Part shown: positions 7,508 through 15,205 of the stretch, one piece after another
Numbering within the stretch: position 1 is the stretch's first letter
Layout: each line of letters starts with the position of its first letter
Source of the DNA: a beta proteobacterium AAP99
GTDB taxonomy: Bacteria > Pseudomonadota > Gammaproteobacteria > Burkholderiales > Burkholderiaceae_C
Direction: 5' to 3'
Assembly: GCA_001295775.1 (NCBI GenBank)
Contig: LJIA01000005.1
Span: 62,001 to 126,000, forward strand
DNA: 64,000 bases
Translations under genes and position numbers: made by a program
Notes under the pieces: generated by a model
What the model was told of the DNA's origin: nothing
Databases searched by the model: none
Seen by the model: only the letters and a program-made list of their open reading frames with translations

Positions 7508-8685
7508 GCCTCCCGCCGCAACTTCCCGAATGCCGATACCTTCTTGCCATCCTCGGCGTGAACCTGCCCCTGCTCGCTCTGGAACTGCCCCGCGCTCTGC
7601 TGATACCAGCGCTTGAAGGCGTGCTGCAGGGCGCTGGGTTCGGAGAAGCCGAGCAGGTAGGCGGTCTGCGAGACGGTCAGGCCCTGCTTGAGGTAGTGCG
7701 CCGCCGCCTCGCGGCGCACGGTGTTGAGCAGCTCGCGGAAGGTCTCGCCTTCGCTTTCCAGCAGCAGGCGCACGCGGCGCACGGGCAGCTTCAGCGTCGC
7801 GGCCACTTCATCGAGCGTGAGGGGCTGGCCCTTGGAGAGCAGCAGGTTCAGGGTCTGCACCACGCGGCTGGCCATGCGGGCCTCGGGCTCGAGCCGGGCC
7901 ATGAGTTCGTCGGCCTGGGTCACGAGAAAGTGCCGCAGGTAGGGATCTGCGGTGCGGAAGGGCAGATCGAGCAGGGCAGCATCGAAGACCAGCGCGTTCT
8001 GTGCCGCGCCGAACTCGGGCGCCACACCGAAGGCGCGCTGGTAGTCGGCGGCGAGCGCGGTGCCGGGGTCTGAGTGCATGAAGGTGGCGCGGTGCACCGC
8101 CAGCGGCTCGCCGGTGAACATGCGGGCGTAGAACAGGGCCAGGGCCATGTAGTGCTCGGCAAACCAGCGGCTGGCAAAGCGCGGGTCCATGCACTGGTAG
8201 ATGAAATAGGCCGTGCGGCCATGGGTCTCGTAGCGCACCGAGTCGGACTCGGACACCAGGTAGGCGTACTTGCCCCACTGGTCGATGGCCTCGCGCATGG
8301 TGGCGCAGCGCATGCCCAGGTGCGCGACGAAATGCATGCGGTTGTCCGGGTAGCGCTCATGCAGGTCGAGCGCAATGCCCGGATGCTCCAGCACCTGCGC
8401 GGTGAGCGCCCAGAGCGCATTGAATCCGGAGAGCGGCACGCGGCCGTCCGGGTCATCGAGGCAGCTGACGCTGATGCCGGTGTCCTGCGCGATGCGCTCG
8501 GGCCGGATGCCGCGGTTGAGCAGCAGGCGCACGAGCGTGAAGACGGCGTCATGGGCAGTGGCGTAGGGTTCGTTGGCGGGCGCGGGGCGCGCAGCGTCCG
8601 TCGTGCGCGCATTGGTGGGAGCCGGGGCAGCTGCCGGAGCGGGCGGCACCATCTGCAAGGCGGCGCTGCGCGGGCTGCGGCTCAT
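7504..8685 (-). CDS. AraC family transcriptional regulator, probably controlling alkB
   Basis: A regulator of 393 residues from the ATG at 8685 (MSRSPRSAAL). Residues about 60-260 form the arabinose-binding-like N-terminal domain seen in OruR/ArgR-type AraC regulators (Pfam PF12625). The C-terminal third carries two helix-turn-helix units, including LTLDEVAATLKLPVRRVRRLL-type and SQTAYLLGFSEPSALQHAFKRW sequence. It begins 19 bases after the alkB stop and ends with an ATGA overlap into GNAT. Regulators of this class control alkane hydroxylase genes in several proteobacteria, so it probably senses an alkane or its oxidation product. Confidence 0.85.
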   Translation of the reverse strand: MSRSPRSAALQMVPPAPAAAPAPTNARTTDAARPAPANEPYATAHDAVFTLVRLLLNRGIRPERIAQDTGISVSCLDDPDGRVPLSGFNALWALTAQVLEHPGIALDLHERYPDNRMHFVAHLGMRCATMREAIDQWGKYAYLVSESDSVRYETHGRTAYFIYQCMDPRFASRWFAEHYMALALFYARMFTGEPLAVHRATFMHSDPGTALAADYQRAFGVAPEFGAAQNALVFDAALLDLPFRTADPYLRHFLVTQADELMARLEPEARMASRVVQTLNLLLSKGQPLTLDEVAATLKLPVRRVRLLLESEGETFRELLNTVRREAAAHYLKQGLTVSQTAYLLGFSEPSALQHAFKRWYQQSAGQFQSEQGQVHAEDGKKVSAFGKLRREA

Positions 8686-8704
8686 GGCGTGGCGCCTTGC
8701 CGCT

Positions 8705-9871
8705 TCATGCTGCGGATGACCCGCCCTGGGCTGCGCGATAGGCCGCCACCCGTGGGTCCATGATGCGGCGCCACAGGGGCGGAATCGCCGCCAGCACCAC
8801 CATGGTGGCGTAGCCGGCCGGCAGTTGCGGGCTCTCGTCGAAGTGCCGCAGGGCCTGATAGCGCCGCGCTGCGTGCGCATGATGGTCGCTGTGGCGCTGC
8901 AGCTGGAACAGCAGCAGGTTGGTGAGCGCGAAGTTGGAGTTCCATGAGTGCGTGACGTTCACCCGTTCGTAGCGCCCGGCCAGGGGCCCGCTGCTGATCT
9001 TCTGGCGCGCCAGACCGTAGTGCTCCACATAGTTGATGATCTCCAGCAGGCTGATCGCCACCACGCTCTGAGCCGCGAAATAGGCCAGCCCCAGCCACCA
9101 CGGCGCGCTGGTGAACAGCGCCACCACCGCCACGCAGGCGGCCGCGAACAGCGCAGAGGCACCGTACCAAGCGATCAGCTCGCTCGCCAAGGGGCTCCAC
9201 GCCTTGTTACGTCTGGCGAAGGCTTCGCGCTCGAGCTGGAAGGCCCGCACCGGGTTGTGCAAGAAGGCGCGCGGCACAAAGCCGTAGATCGTCTCGCCCA
9301 GCCGTGCAGTGGAGCCGTCCCGGGGCGTAGCCACATCCACATGGTGGCCGTAGATGTGCTCCACCTTGAAGCTGCCGTAGCTCACGGCCGACAGCAGCAG
9401 GCCGCCGGCCCACTGCTCCATGCGGCCGGGCTTGTGGATCAGCTCATGCCCGGTGTTGATGGCGGCTACGCCGCCCACCAGCCCCATCGAGATGACCCAG
9501 CCCGCCACGCCGACCCACGAGAAGGGCGCCGTCACCAGCACCCAGGCGCCCCAGATCATCAGCGCCGCATACAGCGGCAGGCAGGCCAGGGTCAGCACGC
9601 GGTAGAAGCGCTCCTCGGACAGCCAGGCTTCATCTTCCTCGGCGGGGTTGGCCGGGTCCTTGCCGATCAGCCAGTCCAGGGCGGGAATGATCACGAAGTA
9701 CCACAGCGGCGCATAGAACGCAGCGAGATCCCAGTACCCCGTTCGCTGGCCGAGCCAGTAAGTGACCAGCGGCAGGGACAGCGGCAGCAGGAACAGCAGG
9801 TAGGCCCACTTCTTCACCTTGAGGGTGTAGCGCGAGTAGGTCTTGGCGGAAGAGGACGTTGCCGTGTTCAT
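8705..9871 (-). CDS. alkB: Alkane 1-monooxygenase, membrane di-iron hydroxylase
   Basis: A 388-residue integral membrane hydroxylase that converts medium- or long-chain alkanes to 1-alkanols using O2 and electrons from rubredoxin. All diagnostic histidine motifs are present: HELIH 142-146, EHIYGHH 171-177, NYVEHYG 280-286 and LQRHSDHHAHA around 324-334. Several transmembrane helices lie at residues 22-65, 92-140 and 235-280. The first box reads HELIH rather than the HELGH of the GPo1 enzyme. No rubredoxin or rubredoxin reductase gene is in the window, so electrons must come from elsewhere. It is preceded by ompW and a DUF2147 gene on the same strand. Confidence 0.93.
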   Translation of the reverse strand: MNTATSSSAKTYSRYTLKVKKWAYLLFLLPLSLPLVTYWLGQRTGYWDLAAFYAPLWYFVIIPALDWLIGKDPANPAEEDEAWLSEERFYRVLTLACLPLYAALMIWGAWVLVTAPFSWVGVAGWVISMGLVGGVAAINTGHELIHKPGRMEQWAGGLLLSAVSYGSFKVEHIYGHHVDVATPRDGSTARLGETIYGFVPRAFLHNPVRAFQLEREAFARRNKAWSPLASELIAWYGASALFAAACVAVVALFTSAPWWLGLAYFAAQSVVAISLLEIINYVEHYGLARQKISSGPLAGRYERVNVTHSWNSNFALTNLLLFQLQRHSDHHAHAARRYQALRHFDESPQLPAGYATMVVLAAIPPLWRRIMDPRVAAYRAAQGGSSAA

Positions 9872-9895
9872 GCCTTGAGGTCCTTCAAGCAGAGG

Positions 9896-10390
9896 TCAGG
9901 ATGCGGGAGCGCGCTGCCAGCGCTGCGTGCGCCCGAGCAGGGAGAAGCCGATGTAGCCGCGCACCTTGAGCGTGCGGCCGCCGTTTTCGAGTTCGAGCTT
10001 GACGCGGTAGAGCTTGCCGTTGTCCGGGTCCAGGATCTCGCCGCCGGTCCAGACCGCAGCTGCACCCTGGCCTTCCTTCTTCAGGCCGGAGAGGATCAGC
10101 ATGCCGAGCATCTTCTTGCCCTTGCGGTTACCAGGGCAGACCTCGCAGACGCTGTCCAGGGACTCACCGGCGCGCAGGGTGCCGGTAATGCGGCCTTCAA
10201 GCACGCCGTTCTTCTCGATGATCTCCACCACGCCGCGTGGCTTGCCGTCGTTGTCGTCGATCGTGTGCCATTTGCCCACGGGCGTGGGCTCGGGCGCTGC
10301 CGCGGGGGCAGCGGTCGGCGCCTGGGCAGCCACCTGGATGAACAGGCTGGCGGCCAGCAGGCTGCCGAGAGTGATGCGGATGGCGTTCAT
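9896..10390 (-). CDS. Exported DUF2147 domain protein
   Basis: A 164-residue protein from the ATG at 10390 (MNAIRITLG). It has a signal peptide ending near AAQA, an Ala/Pro linker, and a DUF2147 domain: PVGKWHTIDDNDGKPRGVVEI at its start, then WTGGEILDPDNGKLYRVKLEL and VRGYIGFSLLGRTQRW. DUF2147 proteins are small periplasmic or outer-membrane-associated beta-rich proteins of unknown function, with lipocalin-like features. Its place between ompW and alkB suggests a part in moving hydrophobic substrate through the periplasm, which is inference. Confidence 0.82.
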   Translation of the reverse strand: MNAIRITLGSLLAASLFIQVAAQAPTAAPAAAPEPTPVGKWHTIDDNDGKPRGVVEIIEKNGVLEGRITGTLRAGESLDSVCEVCPGNRKGKKMLGMLILSGLKKEGQGAAAVWTGGEILDPDNGKLYRVKLELENGGRTLKVRGYIGFSLLGRTQRWQRAPAS

Positions 10391-10418
10391 GATGCAGGTC
10401 TCCATGGGTCCGTGTGCA

Positions 10419-11342
10419 TCAGAAACGGTAGCCGACGCTGATGGCAAAGACCGTGGGGTCCAGCTGCAGATTCATCTGCCGCTCGAAGGTACCCAGGCTG
10501 CCGCCGCGGCGCTGCGCGATGTCATTCAGGATGCCGGTCACCACCGGGCCGGTCAGTGCGTTGCTCGCCAGGCCGGGCACGGGCGCGGGCGAATCCTGCA
10601 GCACGGGGGAATTGGCGGTGAGCCGCGTGTTGCGCGTGGTCAGCGTGGCCGTGGTCTTGACCTTCACGTAGCCAACCAGAAAGTTCACATGCAGACGCTT
10701 GTCCACCTGCCACATGGCACCGGCAAAGGCGGCCGGGCCGGTGGATGAACTGAGCTTGATGTCGGTCGGCCCGCCCGTATACGCCTCCAGGGCCGGCGTG
10801 GCGCGGGCGCTGAAGAAGCGCGTGTAGTTCACGCCCAGGCCCAGGGATGGCCGCACCGTTGCACTGGGGTCGCGGAAGTAGCGGTGCAACACCACGGTGG
10901 GTGGCAGCTGCTTCACCGTGGCCACCGGCCCGAGCCGCTCGATGGTGCCCTTGCCGGTGATCTCATGCTTGAACGGCGCCGCCAGGGCGATGGCCTCGAT
11001 CGCCCAGTCCGGCGTCAGGAAGCGGCCGAAGCTCATGTAGGCGGAACCGGCATTGCCCACATCCGCCTGAACGCCCTTGGGGATGCCGATATCCGGCACG
11101 CCCAGCAGGCCGAACAGGCCGTTGTCCGAGGTGCGCACCACCGGGCCGGTGATGTCGCGCGCGTCGTTGGAGCGGTCATTGAGCTTGAGGTAGGCGAAGC
11201 CGCCGCGCACGAAGTTCTTGCGCTCGCCGTCTGTGTTGGCGGACTGCTGTGCGGCGGCGATCAGCGGAGCACCCAGCAGCATGCCGAGCAGCGTCCACTT
11301 CATGCCGCGCGCCAACCCCTCCTGCAGGGCCGTGCGTTGCAT
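10419..11342 (-). CDS. OmpW-family outer membrane protein, AlkL-like
   Basis: An outer membrane beta-barrel of 307 residues from the ATG at 11342, with an N-terminal signal peptide (ending near AAAQQS) and the C-terminal aromatic ending ISVGYRF. Family signatures include RYFRDP, SLGLGVNYTRFF and DKRLHVNFLVGYVKV. OmpW-family barrels, AlkL among them, let hydrophobic molecules pass the outer membrane. At 307 residues it is clearly longer than typical OmpW proteins (about 200-230), with extra loop sequence near residues 60-100 and 240-280. As first gene of the alkB unit it is the likely alkane entry channel. Confidence 0.8.
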   Translation of the reverse strand: MQRTALQEGLARGMKWTLLGMLLGAPLIAAAQQSANTDGERKNFVRGGFAYLKLNDRSNDARDITGPVVRTSDNGLFGLLGVPDIGIPKGVQADVGNAGSAYMSFGRFLTPDWAIEAIALAAPFKHEITGKGTIERLGPVATVKQLPPTVVLHRYFRDPSATVRPSLGLGVNYTRFFSARATPALEAYTGGPTDIKLSSSTGPAAFAGAMWQVDKRLHVNFLVGYVKVKTTATLTTRNTRLTANSPVLQDSPAPVPGLASNALTGPVVTGILNDIAQRRGGSLGTFERQMNLQLDPTVFAISVGYRF

Positions 11343-11433
11343 CCTGTCTCCTTCATGTGCCGGCGGGCGCGTGTTGCGGTAGCCGTGCGATCTTGTGAGC
11401 CGAACGGTATCAACGCGTTTCATCCACCGAAAT

Positions 11434-11458
11434 GATTGTGATGACACTGCACACAATC
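11434..11458. promoter_or_regulatory. Inverted repeat GATTGTG-N11-CACAATC, candidate operator
   Basis: A perfect 7-bp inverted repeat with 11-bp spacer (25 bp in all) in the 185-bp divergent region between ompW (start 11342) and thyA (start 11528). It lies 92-116 bases upstream of the ompW start, a usual place for an activator site. It is the obvious candidate for binding by the AraC regulator of this operon; no binding data exist here. Confidence 0.45.
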
Positions 11459-11527
11459 TGTGCGTCAGATGGATCACTTTGCCGGGGTGCCCTACCGCAT
11501 TTGGGGCAGCCGATAAACTGCCGCCCC

Positions 11528-12328
11528 ATGGCCAGCAATCAGTACGAGACCTTCATGCGCCACGTCTTCGAGACGGGCGTGGACAAGACCGACCGCACGG
11601 GCACCGGCACCAAGAGCGTGTTCGGCTACCAGATGCGCTTTGACCTGCGCGAGGGCTTTCCGCTGGTCACCACCAAGAAGGTGCACCTCAAGAGCATCAT
11701 CTATGAACTGCTGTGGTTCCTGCGCGGCGACGCCAACGCGCGCTGGCTGCAGGAGCGCGGCGTGACCATCTGGGACGAATGGGCGAAGCCGGACGGCGAC
11801 CTCGGCCCCGTATACGGCGTGCAGTGGCGCAGCTGGCCCACACCCGACGGCGGCCACATCGACCAGATCGCCCAGGTGATCGATACGCTCAAGAAAAACC
11901 CGGACTCGCGCCGCATCATCGTCAGCGCCTGGAACGTGGCCGATCTGCCCAAGATGGCGCTGATGCCCTGCCACGCCTTCTTCCAGTTCTATGTGGCCGA
12001 CGGAAAACTCAGCTGCCAGCTCTACCAGCGCAGCGCTGACATCTTCCTGGGCGTGCCCTTCAACATTGCCAGCTATGCCCTGCTCACCCACATGGTGGCG
12101 CAGCAGTGCGATCTAGACGTGGGCGACTTCGTCTGGACCGGCGGCGACTGCCACATCTACAGCAACCACCACGAACAGGTGGCCACGCAACTGGCCCGCG
12201 AGCCCTTCCCCTACCCCAAGCTCAACATCAAGCGCCGCCCCGCGTCGATCTTCGACTACGAGTTCGAGGACTTTGAGGTGGTGGGGTATCAGCACCACGC
12301 GGCGATCAAGGCGCCGGTTGCCGTCTAG
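11528..12328 (+). CDS. thyA: Thymidylate synthase
   Basis: A 266-residue ThyA that methylates dUMP to dTMP with methylene-tetrahydrofolate. Full-length family features: [13 protein letters not shown] near the N-terminus, the catalytic cysteine C148 in [12 protein letters not shown], and the substrate-binding stretch [19 protein letters not shown] followed by [10 protein letters not shown]. The ATG at 11528 matches the usual N-terminus; 32 upstream in-frame residues have no family counterpart. folA starts 2 bases after the stop, the usual pairing, because ThyA produces dihydrofolate that FolA must reduce. Confidence 0.96.
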   Translation: MASNQYETFMRHVFETGVDKTDRTGTGTKSVFGYQMRFDLREGFPLVTTKKVHLKSIIYELLWFLRGDANARWLQERGVTIWDEWAKPDGDLGPVYGVQWRSWPTPDGGHIDQIAQVIDTLKKNPDSRRIIVSAWNVADLPKMALMPCHAFFQFYVADGKLSCQLYQRSADIFLGVPFNIASYALLTHMVAQQCDLDVGDFVWTGGDCHIYSNHHEQVATQLAREPFPYPKLNIKRRPASIFDYEFEDFEVVGYQHHAAIKAPVAV

Positions 12329-12330
12329 CC

Positions 12331-12849
12331 ATGCTCTCCCTCATCCTGGCCCGCGCCGCCAACGGTGTCATCGGCGCCAACAACGCCCTGCCCTGGCATC
12401 TGCCGGAGGACATGGCGCACTTCAAGGCGCTCACGCTGGGCAAGCCGGTGGTGATGGGCCGCAAGACCTGGGACAGCCTGCCACCGCGCTTTCGGCCGCT
12501 GCCGGGGCGGCAGAACATCGTGGTCACACGCAACGCGGCTTGGCGCGCCGAGGGCGCGACCGCGGTACATTCGCTGTCCGATGCCCTGAAAGCCGCTGGC
12601 GACGCGCCCGAAGTCATGCTGATTGGCGGGGCGCAGCTCTATGCCGAAGGTCTGCCCATCGCGCAGCGCGTCTATCTCACCGAGATCGAGCGCGAGTACG
12701 AGGGCGATGCCTTCTTCCCGCTGCTGCCGGCCTTTCAATGGCGGGGGACTGCGCGCGAAGACCACGTGAGCGAGAAGGATACGAGCCTGGCCTTCAGCTT
12801 CGTGACCTATGAGCGCGTTAGCCCCTCACCGCAGTCGCAGCGTGGCTAG
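12331..12849 (+). CDS. folA: Dihydrofolate reductase
   Basis: A 172-residue DHFR regenerating tetrahydrofolate. Seen: LILARAANGVIGANNALPWHLPEDM-type N-terminus with the W-H-LPED segment (folate-binding acidic residue in LPEDM), GKPVVMGRKTWDSLP for NADPH binding, and IGGAQLY at the second nucleotide-binding loop. It starts only 2 bases after thyA, so the two are translated from one message. The C-terminal ten residues (SPSPQSQRG) are an extension beyond the usual fold. Confidence 0.96.
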   Translation: MLSLILARAANGVIGANNALPWHLPEDMAHFKALTLGKPVVMGRKTWDSLPPRFRPLPGRQNIVVTRNAAWRAEGATAVHSLSDALKAAGDAPEVMLIGGAQLYAEGLPIAQRVYLTEIEREYEGDAFFPLLPAFQWRGTAREDHVSEKDTSLAFSFVTYERVSPSPQSQRG

Positions 12850-12868
12850 CCACAGGCGTGGGCGACTG

Positions 12869-13693
12869 ATGCGCGACCCCCAGGCGCCCGATCTGCAGCA
12901 TGCGCTGAACGTGGCGCTGCTGGCCGCGCGTGCCGGCGCCGAAGTGATCCGCACCGGGGCCGCGCAGCGCGCCCAGCTCGTCATTGACACCAAGAGCCCG
13001 CGCGACTTCGTCAGCCGTGTGGACCGCGAGGCCGAGGCAGCGATTCTGGATGTGCTCACGCAGCACTTTCCGGATCACGCCCTGCTGGCCGAGGAAACCG
13101 GCGCGCAGGGGTCTGCGCACTCACCCTGGCAGTGGGTCATCGACCCGCTGGACGGCACCACCAACTTCCTGCATGGCGTGCCGGCCTATGCCGTCTCGAT
13201 CGCGCTCACGCATGCGGGCGAGTCGCAGGTCGCGGTGGTGCTGGATGTGGCGCATGCCGAGACCTTCACCGCCGTCCGCGGTGGCGGCGCGCAGTTGAAC
13301 GGATCGCCGATCCATGTCACGCCTTGCGCGCGACTGGATGAATCCCTGATCGGCACCGGCTTTGCGTTCCGGCCGGATCAGGACTTTGATCTCTACACCC
13401 GCCTGTTCAAGGCTGTGGCGCAGCGCACCGCAGGCCTGCGCCGACCCGGTTCGGCCGCGATTGATCTGGCCTGGGTGGCCTGCGGGCGCTATGACGGCTT
13501 CTTTGAAGTCGGCCTGAAGCCCTGGGACATGGCCGCCGGGCATCTGCTGGTGACCGAAGCCGGCGGCCGGGTGAGTGACTTCGACGGCCTCGGTCTCACC
13601 CGCAATGGCGTGCTTGCCCCTTCGCCGCTGCTGGCGAGCAACGGCGCGCTGCACGGAGCCTTGCGCGCCCTGTTGCAGACAGCGGCAGGCTGA
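12869..13693 (+). CDS. suhB: Inositol monophosphatase family protein
   Basis: A 274-residue magnesium-dependent phosphatase of the inositol-monophosphatase fold. Metal-binding motif 1 is WVIDPLDGTTNFLHG, the upstream acidic residues are in LLAEETG, and motif 2 is KPWDMAAGHLLVTEAGG. The start at 12869 (MRDPQAPDL) is preferred; an upstream ATG at 12809 overlaps folA by 40 bases. SuhB relatives hydrolyse inositol-1-phosphate and also act as an rRNA antitermination factor in E. coli. It lies third after thyA-folA, probably in the same transcript. Confidence 0.88.
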   Translation: MRDPQAPDLQHALNVALLAARAGAEVIRTGAAQRAQLVIDTKSPRDFVSRVDREAEAAILDVLTQHFPDHALLAEETGAQGSAHSPWQWVIDPLDGTTNFLHGVPAYAVSIALTHAGESQVAVVLDVAHAETFTAVRGGGAQLNGSPIHVTPCARLDESLIGTGFAFRPDQDFDLYTRLFKAVAQRTAGLRRPGSAAIDLAWVACGRYDGFFEVGLKPWDMAAGHLLVTEAGGRVSDFDGLGLTRNGVLAPSPLLASNGALHGALRALLQTAAG

Positions 13694-13703
13694 AAGCGCT
13701 CGC

Positions 13704-15005
13704 TCAGGGCTTCACGGCGCGCGCGGTCGAAGCCTTGCCGCGCGTCGGATTCACGGCGGCCGGAACAGCGTCCGCATCCGTCAGGGTCTTGAGAAAGGCG
13801 ACGATGTCGCGCACGTCCGCGGCGCTCAAGGCCGGGCGCTGGCCGGGGTGGCGGTCGAAGGGCGGATCGGTCGTGACATTGCCGTGGTACTGCGCCGGCA
13901 TATCGTCGAAGCGGCGCGGCGCACCCTGGCGGCCTGCCGGGTACCAGGCGGCGGGGTCGGTATCGCGGGTGGCGTAGAAGCGCACCGCGGCCTCGAGCCC
14001 AGTGATCGCGCCGTTGTGAAAGAACTGCTCGCGCAGCGCCACATTGCGCAGCGAGGGCGTGCGGAACTGGCCGCAGAGATCCTTGCGGGCCTGCAGATCG
14101 GTGCGCAGCGGGCCGCAAAGGCCCAGATCGAACCAGGCCGGGTTCCGGTTCGCGGCCAGCGCGCGGTTGCGCGGCACGCCCAGCGCCACGTAGCCCCAAT
14201 CGGTAAAAAGCGGGAACGCACCTTCCTTGATGTCCGCCACATGGCACAGGGCGCAGTTGCCTTTGTCCGGACGACGGAACAGCTCCAGCCCGCGCGCTTC
14301 GGCCGCGCTCAGTTGCGTCTGGCCGCGCAGCACGGCGTCGTATTTGCTGCTGAAGGGTGAAAAGCTGGCGGGTGTCTGTTGATAGACCTCAAGCACCAGC
14401 AGCACGGCGTTCAGCGCCAGCGCCTCGTCCTTGAACAGGTCTGCGCCAAACAGGCGCTCCAGCGCCGCGCCATGGCCGGCGGCGCGCACCTTGGCCAGCA
14501 GTTCGGCCGGGCTGCGGTTGGCCATCTCGAGCGGCGAGAACAGCGGCAGACGCGCCTGTTCGTGGGCGGAGCCGGCGCGGCCGTCCCAGGTGTGGCCGCC
14601 GGCCGGGCCCTGATCGGTCACATCGGCCTCGCCCTCATGGAAGCTCAGGGTGAAGGGCGGCACCGTCTGGCGGTAGCGCAGTGAAGGCACGGCCCGCAGG
14701 CCCATGCTGCGGCCGTCGGCACCGGCCCGCGCGATCGACAGGCCGACGGGCGGCCCGAAGGCGCGCGCCGGGTCATGGCAGCTTGCGCAGGCCACCTGGC
14801 CGCTGGCCGACAGGCGCTTGTCCATGAAGAGCACACGGCCCAGCTCGGCCATGTCCTCTACCTTGGGTTTGCTCTTGAGCAGCGGCGCATAGAAGCTGCC
14901 GGCGGATTGCTGCGCCGCGAGGGGTGGGGCCGCCACGCCGCTCAGGCTCAGCAGGGCCACGAAAGCCGCGGCACAGCGTGCGGCAGTGGGAAGAAGGCTG
15001 TTCAT
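13704..15005 (-). CDS. Diheme cytochrome c peroxidase (MauG/CcpA family), secreted
   Basis: A 433-residue periplasmic diheme protein from the ATG at 15005. An N-terminal signal peptide (ending near PPLAAQQ) precedes two c-heme motifs, CASCH in the first half and CALCH in the second, as in bacterial cytochrome c peroxidases and MauG-like enzymes. Other family pieces are LGRVLFMDKRLSASG, the region HTWDGRAGS and the late RTPSLRNVALREQFFHNGA. It probably reduces peroxide with electrons from small c-type cytochromes, or carries out a MauG-like oxidation. It is divergent from the acid phosphatase gene at 15206. Confidence 0.88.
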   Translation of the reverse strand: MNSLLPTAARCAAAFVALLSLSGVAAPPLAAQQSAGSFYAPLLKSKPKVEDMAELGRVLFMDKRLSASGQVACASCHDPARAFGPPVGLSIARAGADGRSMGLRAVPSLRYRQTVPPFTLSFHEGEADVTDQGPAGGHTWDGRAGSAHEQARLPLFSPLEMANRSPAELLAKVRAAGHGAALERLFGADLFKDEALALNAVLLVLEVYQQTPASFSPFSSKYDAVLRGQTQLSAAEARGLELFRRPDKGNCALCHVADIKEGAFPLFTDWGYVALGVPRNRALAANRNPAWFDLGLCGPLRTDLQARKDLCGQFRTPSLRNVALREQFFHNGAITGLEAAVRFYATRDTDPAAWYPAGRQGAPRRFDDMPAQYHGNVTTDPPFDRHPGQRPALSAADVRDIVAFLKTLTDADAVPAAVNPTRGKASTARAVKP

Positions 15006-15173
15006 GGCCGGATGCTGCCGCTGCGGTGATGACGCGCTGATGAACGCCAGCGCGATGCGGTGCCGCAAATGCGGCAGGCATGCGGCGCCCGGCCGAAGTG
15101 CTGTCGCGAGCCTGTCAGGCGCCTGGCGCGGACACGAAAAGTTCACGCAAGCGTCACGGGCTACATCAAGCAT

Positions 15174-15188
15174 GACTAGGGTTTACAC
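15174..15188 (+). promoter_or_regulatory. Motif GACTAGGGTTTACAC upstream of the phosphatase gene
   Basis: A 15-bp sequence that recurs with two transitions at 18826-18840 (GATTAGGGTTTGCAC) in front of the lacI-type gene. Here it lies 18 bases before the ATG, just ahead of the SD-like GGAGGGA, so it would overlap the promoter core or the transcription start. It could be a shared regulator site; significance is uncertain with two copies. Confidence 0.3.
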
Positions 15189-15205
15189 CTAGACGGAGGG
15201 AAGCC

